A stretch of DNA of 64,000 nucleotides from JAGDMJ01 sp963809695 (GTDB lineage Bacteria > Bacteroidota > Ignavibacteria > UBA10030 > UBA6906): the NCBI GenBank assembly GCA_963809695.1, contig CAWEKI010000006.1:248001-312000 (forward strand). The letters run 5' to 3'. Both the position numbers and the translations under genes were made by a program. This document shows, one piece after another, positions 15,609 to 23,881 of this stretch. Every line of letters begins with the position of its first letter. Position 1 is the stretch's first letter. The notes under the pieces are model-generated. The model had not been told where the DNA came from, did not search any database, and saw nothing but the letters and a program-made list of their open reading frames with translations.

Positions 15609-16528
15609 AGGAGAATCCTCGGTTCTGGGTGAGCGGAGTTGAGAGTCTGCTGTACCTTTTGGCGGGCGTCGTGGCCACAGGTGTTAAGTGCCGTCGGGCC
15701 GACGTTGCACATCTGAAGCTTTTCGGTTCCAACGACATGTTGACTGAGCACTTTTTCGAACTCAACGATCAGTTCCGGTCCTTGCCCGTAGGCTTCGCCA
15801 GCGTACCCGCCGTATGAGTGGAGGATGCGAAATCCATTCTTCTCAATCAACTCCAGCATCTCTTGCGGGTAGTAGCACTTCATGGGTATCGACAAGACCG
15901 CCACTTCCTCTTGTTTACCACCCCTTTGGAGGCGGTAGACAAGCCGCGGATAGAGAATGTGTTCCCTTGGGTCCAGACGGTAGTTTTGGCAATAACGCCG
16001 AAGCGTACTGCCTTGATATGGCACTTCCCACTCAAGAGTCTCTGCAGAAGATTGCCAGTTCTTTTCGATCACAGGCCATTCTGCATAGGGTCTGAAGGCG
16101 GTTAGTATGCACCTCGCGTCGGGTTTCAGGTGGCGTTGCACGCATTTAAGCATACCGGCGACCTGCCGCATTTTAGAGAGGTTCTGAAAGACCCGAAACG
16201 GTGCAATGATCAGGTCGAATGTGTCTTTCAATGAGAAGTCGGCGATGTCCGCTACCCGTATGTCTGCCCTTCGTGCATCGACATTTGCTCCCCGTAGCTT
16301 CTTCTTGCAGATTTGAATCATCGCGGGCGAGGAGTCGATCCCGACTATCTTGGCACATGCTGACGCCAAGGGTACCAGTATCCGCCCGGTGCCGCATCCG
16401 AGTTCAAGTATTCTAAGGTCATGAGACGGCAGAAGGGCCATATAGAATGGTAGATCGTTCGGCGCGTGAGGATCAAGGTCATAGAATTCTGCTGCAGATT
16501 CCCTCACATCCACGTGTTGTACCCCCAC
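15605..16528 (-). CDS. Class I SAM-dependent methyltransferase
   Basis: A 307-residue protein whose residues about 38-265 form a methyltransferase with motif I ILELGCGTGRILVPLA, the acidic IVGIDSSPAM, and LILAPFRVFQ-like motif IV (LIIAPFRVFQNLS). The fold ends near ELIVEFEKV. The last about 45 residues (GTEKLQMCNVGPTALNTCGH and beyond) look like translated intergenic DNA, so the original stop was probably lost and the frame now runs into the start of the next gene. Substrate unknown. Confidence 0.78.
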   Translation of the reverse strand: MGVQHVDVRESAAEFYDLDPHAPNDLPFYMALLPSHDLRILELGCGTGRILVPLASACAKIVGIDSSPAMIQICKKKLRGANVDARRADIRVADIADFSLKDTFDLIIAPFRVFQNLSKMRQVAGMLKCVQRHLKPDARCILTAFRPYAEWPVIEKNWQSSAETLEWEVPYQGSTLRRYCQNYRLDPREHILYPRLVYRLQRGGKQEEVAVLSIPMKCYYPQEMLELIEKNGFRILHSYGGYAGEAYGQGPELIVEFEKVLSQHVVGTEKLQMCNVGPTALNTCGHDARQKVQQTLNSAHPEPRILL

Positions 16529-16679
16529 TCCGAGTGGCTAATGATGTACTATGCGAAACACGTCCAATGGTGCCAGTTTACTCCGACCCTTCGGGTCCGT
16601 GGTGCCGCCTATTATGTGCATTTGCCATCACAACTTCGTCCTACTGCAACAGGTACCTCCAAACACCGCCATTGAGGCC

Positions 16680-17609
16680 CTATGTGCCCGCAAAGAGGTA
16701 CGACCCACTGATCGCGAGCGATTGAACGCCACCTGTGGGTTCAGTCAGGCCAATACTTGTCCAACTGAAACCGTTGTTCGTTGAAACAAAGACACCACCA
16801 ACAGTTCCTGCAAAAAGCCGTGTTCCAGAGACCGCCAGTGATGTCACCCCCAGATTGGTCATGCCATTTTTGTTAGGACTCCAGACGATACCATTGTCCG
16901 CTGAAAGATAAACGCCCCTGGTGTATAGTCCGGCGAAAATATTCGTGCCGCTTACAGTAAAGGAGGTGACATATATGTAGCCGCCTGTAAGACCACTATC
17001 CGATGGTGCCCAATTATGGCCCTGATCGGTCGAGACGATAGCCCCGACATATCCTCCGGCGAAGAGCTTGGTTGCGTTCACCTGAAATGCACTGACCCGC
17101 GTTAGGGTACTGAGTCCGCTGTTTGAAGTCTCCCAATTCGATCCGTTGTTTGTCGAACGGTAAATGCCAACTTCTGTACCGGCAAGAAGGCCAGATCCAA
17201 GGAAGGTCAGCGCGAAAACGGTCCAGCCGGGTGGAAGACCGTTGTTGATTGCTGTCCAATTCGCTCCGTTGTTGGTCGACGAGAATGCGCCCCGGTCACC
17301 ACCGGCGATAAGAACAGAGCCGCTTGCGGCAAAACATCGGATAGAACCCTGAGGTAAGCCGGTGTTGCGGGGACTCCAATTTGCACCTTGATTGGTGGAA
17401 AGATACACGCCACTGTCTGTTCCTGCAAAAAGATTCGATCCGTTAGCGAAGAGCGACGTGATATTGATGGAATTGACATTCGGATTCCAAAATCCGGTGT
17501 TGACCTGACTCCACGTTGGCGCCGTGGCCTCATCGACCCCATTGTCGTGACAGCCACAATAAACGAACAAGAATGACAAAACCAATACAGCAATGCTTCT
17601 TCGATTCAT
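16680..17609 (-). CDS. Secreted BNR/photosystem-type beta-propeller lipoprotein
   Basis: The 309-residue protein begins with a lipoprotein-like signal (FLFVYCGC, Cys at 18 or 20) and then carries six repeats of about 42 residues of the form LFAGTDSGVYLSTNQGANW. This is the BNR/Asp-box signature seen in sialidases, Ycf48-like proteins and extracellular WD-like propellers. No enzymatic motif is visible, so a surface scaffold or binding role is more likely. It ends abruptly at LFAGT, which suggests the last blade is incomplete. Confidence 0.75.
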   Translation of the reverse strand: MNRRSIAVLVLSFLFVYCGCHDNGVDEATAPTWSQVNTGFWNPNVNSINITSLFANGSNLFAGTDSGVYLSTNQGANWSPRNTGLPQGSIRCFAASGSVLIAGGDRGAFSSTNNGANWTAINNGLPPGWTVFALTFLGSGLLAGTEVGIYRSTNNGSNWETSNSGLSTLTRVSAFQVNATKLFAGGYVGAIVSTDQGHNWAPSDSGLTGGYIYVTSFTVSGTNIFAGLYTRGVYLSADNGIVWSPNKNGMTNLGVTSLAVSGTRLFAGTVGGVFVSTNNGFSWTSIGLTEPTGGVQSLAISGSYLFAGT

Positions 17610-17688
17610 TTAAATCTCCTGTTGTGACGGCAAAGGCACATAAGGTCTGGCGCGGTCACTTGACAAGCTCCACGGGCGCATAGGATGA

Positions 17689-18207
17689 TCACTCAGATTC
17701 AAGAAAGATCATGTTTTGCATGGTCAATGACACATCTGTGGTCTTGCCCATTTCGAGTTCTACCGGTATGCACCAACACACTAGTTGGCCCTTGAACCGG
17801 GTAGATCGGGTCGCGAGCCATTTGGTCCCTGGTGGTGCGTTTGACTTGATCATGACCGCGTACGCGGGTCCAACGGATCCAGACTCTTTAGGCGGGCCTT
17901 GTTGGCTCCCTGGGCGTTCCTGATTCTGAAAGAGTAATGCTATCCTGTCTCCTGGAACCTCGTGGAACACCGAGTCCCATGCAACAGATAATTGGCTCTG
18001 TCGCATGAGCCGAGCGTCCAAAGGCGAATCGGAATCGGACACTTGTTCACGGGATTTCTCTCGCATCTTGTTCAATTGGTCCCTGTACCTCGGACGTGGG
18101 TCTGAATCAAGGACGCTGAACAACACCGCTGGCGGATAGAGAGTTGGCACATCCAGTATCGGATGCAGACTCCAGGCCTCTCTCTTGAATTCCTCTATGC
18201 TGCCCAC
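17689..18207 (-). CDS. Hypothetical protein
   Basis: A 172-residue frame with normal codon use but no recognised domain. The N-terminal part has PPAVLFSVLDSDPRPRYRDQ and a charged helix; the C-terminal half has YAVMIKSNAPPGTKWLATRS and ELEMGKTTDVSLTMQNMIFL. No signal peptide or membrane segment. It could encode a small cytosolic protein; function cannot be stated. Confidence 0.5.
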   Translation of the reverse strand: MGSIEEFKREAWSLHPILDVPTLYPPAVLFSVLDSDPRPRYRDQLNKMREKSREQVSDSDSPLDARLMRQSQLSVAWDSVFHEVPGDRIALLFQNQERPGSQQGPPKESGSVGPAYAVMIKSNAPPGTKWLATRSTRFKGQLVCWCIPVELEMGKTTDVSLTMQNMIFLESE

Positions 18208-18275
18208 AATGGGTTGTCCTCCTATGATGTGTGGAGCATGCGAATCGCTTCAATGTGGCGAATGACGCATACCAG

Positions 18276-18362
18276 CTAAGGCAGCGAGCCCGCCGTTGAG
18301 TGAGCACTATAACGTATATCAAACTTTTTGCCTCGGGCAAAACCCTTCTCGATGGTAGCCAT
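18276..18362 (-). CDS. Small ORF with a strong ribosome binding site
   Basis: A 28-codon frame starts at ATG 18362 behind AAAGGAGGG and reads MATIEKGFARGKKFDIRYSA before TAG at 18276. The ribosome binding site is among the strongest in the accessory region. The peptide is basic and has no recognised family; it could be a small real protein, a leader peptide, or the start of a gene whose body was deleted. Confidence 0.35.
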   Translation of the reverse strand: MATIEKGFARGKKFDIRYSAHSTAGSLP

Positions 18363-18401
18363 ACGCGATACCCTCCTTTCTATATAAGTGTGATTGGTTC
18401 T

Positions 18402-18427
18402 GTTGGTTGCAGTTGGCGGCCGAACCT
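18402..18427 (+). repeat. Inverted repeat, left copy
   Basis: A 26-base segment starting GTTGGTTGCAGTTGGCGG and ending CCGAACCT, matched in inverted orientation at 20032-20057 with 24 of 26 identical bases. The two copies bracket the lipoprotein gene at 18442-19959. Confidence 0.7.
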
Positions 18428-18441
18428 CTAGCACGGGAATG

Positions 18442-19959
18442 TCAACTGCCACGCCCAGTTGACGTGGCAAGATAATGCTGTGCTTCTTCCCACTCCTCCG
18501 TTGTGCCCAGCCAATACAGACTCCGCATGAGCTCTGTGACGAAAGCCGCTTTTCTTTTGAGTAATTGCTGCTCGGGCGGGATACTCCTTTCCTCAAGATC
18601 GGTAGCCATGTCCGGACCTGTCACGGGAAACGGCAGCGTGCGCAAGAATCGTTGAAGAGTTGCACGATAGGCCACTGTGTCCTCTAAGGGAATGACAGAA
18701 ATCCACTTTTCGAGTGATTGGCAGTTCTCTATCGTGTTGAAGTCTTTCGACAAAGCACGGGATATCTGAGAGACTCGCCTCAAGGCAGTCCCAGAACTGT
18801 CACGCACCCTCATGTACGTAAGTATGGAATCAATGAGCGTGCTCTTATTGGGCATACTGTTGAGGTACGAGTGTTTGAGCAGGTTGTAGAGGTAGACGGC
18901 TGATCCGTAGGACAGGTCTGCGTCTCTGAGTGTCCTTATGTCGCTGTGTTCGCTGAGCGTCTCCTGCAGAATCTTGAGCGTCCTTTGGGTAGGACAGAAG
19001 AAGATCGGAAAAAATGTCGTCAAGGCCGGATCGGGGTCGAAGACAAAGTCTGGAGAAGCGTCTTGCATTTTCAGTGCAACCACAGACCGAGACACACCTG
19101 TAGGGCGCGGAACACCATCTGGGATCGGAGACCGGAAAATTGCTACTTGGTCACGACCGTAAAGGGAATCGAGATAGTGAGCGAGAAAGTAGCCTCTGAC
19201 CTCAGGCTCTGGGGAGCCCATCGCTTTGGCCTTGTCAGTCTCATCCCGTAGCAAGTGCGCTGTGCCGTAGAAGACGAGTGCTTTGTAATCAGGATGATCT
19301 TTGAGAAACTTATCAATCAAACCAGAAATGAGGATATCCCGTTGGTAGGCGGCCCAGACGAAAGCTTGTTTTCTGAGTTCCTCCCGCGGCATTGTTCGCC
19401 TTTCCTGGTCGCTAAACGGCGGCCAGGGTTCGGCACCCATGATTTGAAATTCAATACCGCGGCTGGAATATCGCCGTTGCAAATCGGTCACTTTTTGACG
19501 GATTTCTCGCAAGCAGGAAAGATACTCGAGGTATTCGACCGAGAATGAGTTGGTATAGCGCAGAATCTGTTCCTGCATGAGGGAGGCTAGGGTTTCGTCG
19601 GTGTTCCCACAGGCGATATAGTTCTCAATCAGGCGCTGGTGTACGCTATCCTTTTCAACGATGAGACAGATTTTCGTGGGGATACTTTGATCGTAGTCTT
19701 CACGGCCAAGGCTGTCAGTCCAGGCGCTCAGGAACTCGGTTACTGTTTGCATGTAGTATCCAACACCATGTCCGCCATCTCCGAACATTACGATCCGTTT
19801 TATTTGGAGCTGGCGCAACAGTAGACTGTCGAGTGATTCAATCGGAAAGCTTGCTTGAAGGGTCGGTTTCTCCTGAGTGGTCCCTGAGCAAGCGGCAAGC
19901 AAGAACGCTAAGCCCAGAAAGAGGACGTGCACTCTGAGAGAGGAACGCAAGGAGTGCAT
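18442..19959 (-). CDS. Large lipoprotein, EreA/TraB-like N-terminal region (tentative)
   Basis: The 505-residue product starts at ATG 19959 after TAGGAG and has a classical lipobox (FLLAACS, Cys at 24). The first 250 residues contain IVMFGDGGHGVGYYMQTVTE, ICLIVEKDSV and YKALVFYGTAHLLRDE. Together these look like the erythromycin-esterase/ChaN/TraB superfamily, where a GxxHG-type motif and a GTAH motif form the active site; this is a pattern-based guess. The C-terminal half is helical and unrecognised. It is bracketed by a 26-bp inverted repeat and next to a recombinase remnant, so it may have been mobilised. Confidence 0.6.
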   Translation of the reverse strand: MHSLRSSLRVHVLFLGLAFLLAACSGTTQEKPTLQASFPIESLDSLLLRQLQIKRIVMFGDGGHGVGYYMQTVTEFLSAWTDSLGREDYDQSIPTKICLIVEKDSVHQRLIENYIACGNTDETLASLMQEQILRYTNSFSVEYLEYLSCLREIRQKVTDLQRRYSSRGIEFQIMGAEPWPPFSDQERRTMPREELRKQAFVWAAYQRDILISGLIDKFLKDHPDYKALVFYGTAHLLRDETDKAKAMGSPEPEVRGYFLAHYLDSLYGRDQVAIFRSPIPDGVPRPTGVSRSVVALKMQDASPDFVFDPDPALTTFFPIFFCPTQRTLKILQETLSEHSDIRTLRDADLSYGSAVYLYNLLKHSYLNSMPNKSTLIDSILTYMRVRDSSGTALRRVSQISRALSKDFNTIENCQSLEKWISVIPLEDTVAYRATLQRFLRTLPFPVTGPDMATDLEERSIPPEQQLLKRKAAFVTELMRSLYWLGTTEEWEEAQHYLATSTGRGS

Positions 19960-20031
19960 AGTGTTGAGCTCCTACGTGTTAAACGTTTTCAGTTTGAGTA
20001 TGCCTGCCCGGATTACCCGCAACAGGCGCAC

Positions 20032-20057
20032 AGGCTCGGCCGCCAATTGCAACCAAC
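20032..20057 (-). repeat. Inverted repeat, right copy
   Basis: Read on the minus strand, the 26 bases start GTTGGTTGCAATTGGCGG and end CCGAGCCT, differing from 18402-18427 at two positions only. The copies face each other around a 1.6-kb segment. Confidence 0.7.
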
Positions 20058-20129
20058 TCTTGGCTTTCTGCAATGCGGCTACCCGGCCAACCAGGGTTGG
20101 AAGCTGCATGCGTTGGTTGAAGGTTTCAC

Positions 20130-20444
20130 TACCCGGTATCTCGTCAATCGGACTGCGGATCTCGCCGAGCATGCCGCAGGAGCTCCTGAATGCACCTGAG
20201 GCTCACCCCACTTTCAAGCAATGTGTGGCAACGAATACCGCAGGGAGTGAATCGAGACTTCCTTCCTGATTCCGGCTCTTTTTACCGCCTGTTCGAATAC
20301 CGCCTCGGCACTGCGCACTGAGTACGGCTTCCCTGCTCGCTTCCCTTCAAAGAGCCACTCGTAGGGCCGGTACTCCCGCAGGTAATCGCCAAGTGCAGTG
20401 GCCACCACCCTGAGTCCGCCCGAATTGCAGACTATGTACAGCAT
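20130..20444 (-). pseudogene. Decayed tyrosine recombinase (C-terminal part)
   Basis: The minus strand encodes YLREYRPYEWLFEGKRAGKP, YSVRSAEAVFEQAVKRAGI and VSIHSLRYS, the catalytic-domain text of XerC/D-like integrases including the HxLR motif. Just after HSLRYS the frame breaks. Two single-base losses restore the expected THLLESG-like text (LESGVSLRCIQELLRH), and a further deletion jumps to the usual end (EIRSPIDEI). The region holding the catalytic Tyr is gone. It is a dead relic of a mobile element or integron-type integrase. Confidence 0.75.
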
Positions 20445-20457
20445 CTTGTGTTTCAGG

Positions 20458-21309
20458 TCATTGCCTACTTAGGAAATCTTTGATGAGGCCGGATGTCAGC
20501 TCGACCATCGTACTCCCGGTATCCGGGCTCTCGGCAACACCCAGGTATGCACCATGCGTCGCAGGCAGTACCATCAGTCGGGAATTCTTGATGAGACCGG
20601 ACATTGCAATCGCGTGGCTTGCCAAAACAACGTCCCGGTCACCATTGATAATCAATGTTGGCGCTATGATAGAACGGACTGTTTCGTCCTTCCAATCTGT
20701 GAATTGTAGCATCCGCTCCTTGTCTTTGGTGAACATCGCCAGTAGCTTGCTGGTATCGGGATTGATTTGCAGGAACGCATCCTTCAAAGCCTGGGGCATG
20801 TCTTCCAGTGTCGCTTGCTTCATACCATCGAAAAACCCCGGCACCATACCTTCCCTTCTGTAAAAAGCCGAAGCCAGGACCAATCTTTCGACGATTCCCG
20901 GGTGCCGGAAGGCGATCTGCATGGCCGTGTTCCCGCCATTGCTGAATCCGAAGAACGATGCCCTGGAAATGTGAAGATAGCGCAGCAATTCCGCCACATC
21001 GTCAGCATCCTGCTCAAAGCTTTCCGGTGAATCTCTGTCGGTAGTGTGTCCGTGGCCCTGTAGCTCCACGGCAACGACTTTGCACTCTTCGGCAAGCAGT
21101 GGTAATATCCTTCCAAAGGTCGTGCCTATGGTAGAGCCCCCGCCATGAATTAAGACGAGAAAGCCTCCTTTATTTCCCTGCATCTCGTAATACATCTTGA
21201 TCCCGTTCACCGGGGCATAGCCGGGCTTCGTGGATAACGGCTGCGCCAGGGTTATGGCCGCGCAAAGCACAAGTGCAGAAGCACATTCGACAAAATTTCT
21301 GATAAACAC
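20458..21309 (-). CDS. Secreted alpha/beta hydrolase
   Basis: The 283-residue protein has a signal peptide (residues 1-23, ending LAQ) and a complete alpha/beta-hydrolase fold. The oxyanion-loop motif is LVLIHGGGS, the nucleophile elbow GFSNGG places Ser at about 123, the acid is in IINGDRDVV and the base His in PATHGAYLG. Such enzymes hydrolyse esters, lactones or similar bonds; substrate unknown, and export suggests periplasmic turnover. Located between the recombinase relic and a DinB gene. Confidence 0.88.
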   Translation of the reverse strand: MFIRNFVECASALVLCAAITLAQPLSTKPGYAPVNGIKMYYEMQGNKGGFLVLIHGGGSTIGTTFGRILPLLAEECKVVAVELQGHGHTTDRDSPESFEQDADDVAELLRYLHISRASFFGFSNGGNTAMQIAFRHPGIVERLVLASAFYRREGMVPGFFDGMKQATLEDMPQALKDAFLQINPDTSKLLAMFTKDKERMLQFTDWKDETVRSIIAPTLIINGDRDVVLASHAIAMSGLIKNSRLMVLPATHGAYLGVAESPDTGSTMVELTSGLIKDFLSRQ

Positions 21310-21363
21310 GGGTCCCCCTTCAACTTATTTTGAGATGATGGATGTGGTGCGGCGTAGAGACGC

Positions 21364-21900
21364 TTACACGCCCCAGAGGTCGGCGGTATCGACATGTTTG
21401 CCCATCAGTTTGAGATAGTAGAAAAGCTGGCCCTTATGTTGAGCAAGATGCTCGATCATGAGCAGCAAATGTTCGAATAAGGAGTTTTCGGGCCCACCCC
21501 AGGGCGCAACACATCGTTTTGCCAACAGATCAGCCTCTTCCGCTTCGCTGATACACCTCACCGCAAGGCACCTGTCTTCCGCGAGAAGTCTCAAGGCCTG
21601 TTCGACTCTCTCCACGGTCGGCAATAGCTCGGGCGGAGGCACATGCTGGACGGCATCGTCATTGACCGAATCCGAAGCTTCGGGCAAGCCCCAATCTCCT
21701 TTGATGAATCCTTGCACTGCTTTTCCGCATCCGAAGCTGGCGCAATGCATCATGAGTTGTCCTGTGGTCATCCAGTTCTCCCCCGCAGGGGGAACCCAGG
21801 AGAGTTCATCGTCAGTAATCCGGCTGAAGAGCTTTTCGGTGATGTCGTAGGTATTGTTTGTTCGATGAAGGAGCACCTGCTTAAGCGCGGTCAGTGTCAT
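21364..21900 (-). CDS. DinB-family protein
   Basis: A 178-residue protein whose pattern is that of the DinB/YfiT-like superfamily: a helix with NTYDITEKLFSRITDDELSW, then GENWMTTGQLMMHCA, where the first metal-ligand His lies, and LLLMIEHLAQHKGQLFYYLKLMGK with the later pair. The family binds a metal and includes thiol-dependent transferases. It is a distant paralogue of the DinB protein near 12.4 kb. Function unknown. Confidence 0.8.
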   Translation of the reverse strand: MTLTALKQVLLHRTNNTYDITEKLFSRITDDELSWVPPAGENWMTTGQLMMHCASFGCGKAVQGFIKGDWGLPEASDSVNDDAVQHVPPPELLPTVERVEQALRLLAEDRCLAVRCISEAEEADLLAKRCVAPWGGPENSLFEHLLLMIEHLAQHKGQLFYYLKLMGKHVDTADLWGV

Positions 21901-22011
21901 TTTGTCATCTCCTGTCCTCGGTGTCGGTTGCCTTTGGATGCGAATTTAGGGAGCGCCCACAAGCACACCATCAACGATGATAGCAAGGCGTTTAATGCGT
22001 CCATGGCGTTA

Positions 22012-22590
22012 CTAGACCCTTAGCGAGCCACGGAACCCCCTGGCCGCATAGTAAGATTCCGCACCGTTGTGATACACGAAGACATGGTCGTAACGGCGAT
22101 CACAAAAGAGGGCGCCACCGAGTTTTCTGATATCAAAAGGTGTTTTCACCCAGCTCGACGTTTTCGTATCGAAATCTCCAAGGTTCTGCAGCTCCCGATA
22201 TTGTTCTTCCGTTAAAAGTTCAATGCCCATGGCATTGGCCATATCAATAGCGGTGTCTTTTGGTTTATGTTCCTTTCTTGCCTCCAGTGCTTCACGGTCG
22301 TAACAGAGACTTCTGCGGCCTTGAGGACTTTCCGGTGAACAATCATAAAAAATGTACTCACCCGTCTTTGTATCCTGCCCAACAACATCCGGTTCACCGC
22401 CGGTTCTTTCCATCTGATGAAGTGACCGCAGTTTTTCTGTATTAGCTTCCAGCTTTGTGTGTACGTTAGCCCATTCAAGACCCTTATGGTGGTTCATGTT
22501 TTTCTCAAAACGGGCTTTCAAGGCTCTGAGTAGTCTCTCACGTTGTTCTGGTGACAACTCTTGTTTTGAGGTTTGAGATTTCTTCACCAT
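22012..22590 (-). CDS. DUF4256 family protein
   Basis: A 192-residue protein that matches DUF4256 closely: LLRALKARFEKNMNRHKGL-like text (read here as MNHHKGLEWANV), then MERTGGEPDVVGQD, YIFYDCSPESPQGRRSLCYD, GIELLTEEQYRELQ and the end GGALFCDRRYDHVFVYHNGA. Full length for the family. Function is not known. Its start overlaps the stop of the upstream cysteine-synthase-like gene by seven bases, so the two are probably cotranscribed. Confidence 0.85.
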   Translation of the reverse strand: MVKKSQTSKQELSPEQRERLLRALKARFEKNMNHHKGLEWANVHTKLEANTEKLRSLHQMERTGGEPDVVGQDTKTGEYIFYDCSPESPQGRRSLCYDREALEARKEHKPKDTAIDMANAMGIELLTEEQYRELQNLGDFDTKTSSWVKTPFDIRKLGGALFCDRRYDHVFVYHNGAESYYAARGFRGSLRV

Positions 22591-23537
22591 TTTGCTCTTG
22601 TTCCTTTCGGTTGGTTGTACAAGTCCGTACTGATATACCTCAGCCCCGAGTCAATCAGCAGCGTGACGACTGTTTTGTCCGGCCCAAGCTGCCCCGCAAG
22701 CATCAGCGCGGCGACGACATTCGCCCCTGATGACGTCCCCGCAAACAATCCCTCTTCGCGCGCCAGGCGCCGCGCCATGGCCTTTGCCTCGTCCGTGGAC
22801 ACCAGCATGATCTCGTTGACAAGGCCCGGGTCCCATGACGGGGGAGTAAATCCCATCCCCATACCCTCGATCTGGTGTGATCCCGAGGGATGGCCGGACA
22901 GCACCGCCGACTCGGTTGGCTCAACGCCGGCGATGTAAATCTTCCGGTTGTGCTGCCACAACACCTTTGTTGTACCGTGAAGAGAATGAGCGGTGCCAAC
23001 GGAGTGAACAAACGCATCGACTTTCCCCCCGGTTTGGTTCCAGATCTCCTCGCCGAGTGAAAAATACCCTGTGACAGCATCATGGTTATTCAGTTGGTCG
23101 GACCACCAATAACCAGGCTGCTGGCTGAGCTTGCGGGATGTCTCGATCATCTCCCTGAAAAGCTTCTCCGTAATCTTCTTGTTATCGCTCAGCACATCGG
23201 TCACCCGCGCGCCGAAGGCTTGCATCGTCACCCGTTTCTCATCGCTGAACGCGTCTGAGAACACGGCGTGAAAGCGATACCCTTTGACGGCACAGACAAA
23301 TGCAAGAGAAACGCCCGTGGTCCCGCCCGTGTACTCGACCACGGTGTCGCCCGGCCGAAGCCGGCGGTCGCCCTCCGCTCCTTCGATCACCGCCTTTGCC
23401 ATCCGGTCTTTCATGCTGCCGGTCGGGTTCGCGAACTCGATCTTCACAAGCACCCGGGCGGAATTGGGTGGAACGACCTTGCGGAGTTGCACCAGCGGAG
23501 TGTTTCCAATGGCGTTGAGAACGTTGCTTGCTATCAT
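22584..23537 (-). CDS. Cysteine synthase family PLP enzyme
   Basis: The 317-residue enzyme belongs to fold type II PLP enzymes such as O-acetylserine sulfhydrylase and cystathionine beta-synthase. Lys43 in NPTGSMKDRM is the PLP Schiff-base lysine, EYTGGTTGVSLA is the substrate-binding loop and GTSSGAN the phosphate-binding loop. The GTTKVL and EPTESAVLSGH segments follow the family order. It probably makes cysteine or a related amino acid by beta-replacement; the exact nucleophile is open. No serine acetyltransferase is adjacent. Confidence 0.85.
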   Translation of the reverse strand: MIASNVLNAIGNTPLVQLRKVVPPNSARVLVKIEFANPTGSMKDRMAKAVIEGAEGDRRLRPGDTVVEYTGGTTGVSLAFVCAVKGYRFHAVFSDAFSDEKRVTMQAFGARVTDVLSDNKKITEKLFREMIETSRKLSQQPGYWWSDQLNNHDAVTGYFSLGEEIWNQTGGKVDAFVHSVGTAHSLHGTTKVLWQHNRKIYIAGVEPTESAVLSGHPSGSHQIEGMGMGFTPPSWDPGLVNEIMLVSTDEAKAMARRLAREEGLFAGTSSGANVVAALMLAGQLGPDKTVVTLLIDSGLRYISTDLYNQPKGTRAKW

Positions 23538-23667
23538 GAACCAAGGTCCTACACGAAAGGTGTCAGGTTTTGGGTGTTAGGCAGAAAAACAAACTAGCAA
23601 GGGCATACGTTGGCAGTATATAACGTGACGTTCGATGCTGATTTTGCCCGGGGCGGCGGTGCGGCCG

Positions 23668-23859
23668 TCACATACTCGACAGAACCATATCCCATCGCGA
23701 TGGCGAGAATAGTGAATCCAATCCTTGGCGATCGGAGTCGAGCGGGCTGCTTCCAACAGTTCCCGCACATCCCGAACGGATTCCTTCTGGGATGAATTCA
23801 CACGTGAGATCGAAGAGTCTTGTCATAACCTTCCGTGTCAGATCCGGTGTTGTCGCCAT
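23668..23859 (-). CDS. Small hypothetical ORF, doubtful
   Basis: A 63-residue frame opens at ATG 23859 with AAGGA eight bases upstream and begins MATTPDLTRKVMTRLFDLTCE. A second frame from GTG 23801 reads more like protein after that point (ESVRDVRELLEAARSTPIAK, then a C..C..H..C pattern near its end). The two could be one small gene with a frameshift. No family recognised. Confidence 0.3.
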   Translation of the reverse strand: MATTPDLTRKVMTRLFDLTCEFIPEGIRSGCAGTVGSSPLDSDRQGLDSLFSPSRWDMVLSSM

Positions 23860-23881
23860 GCCATTCTTCCTTCAGCGAGAA

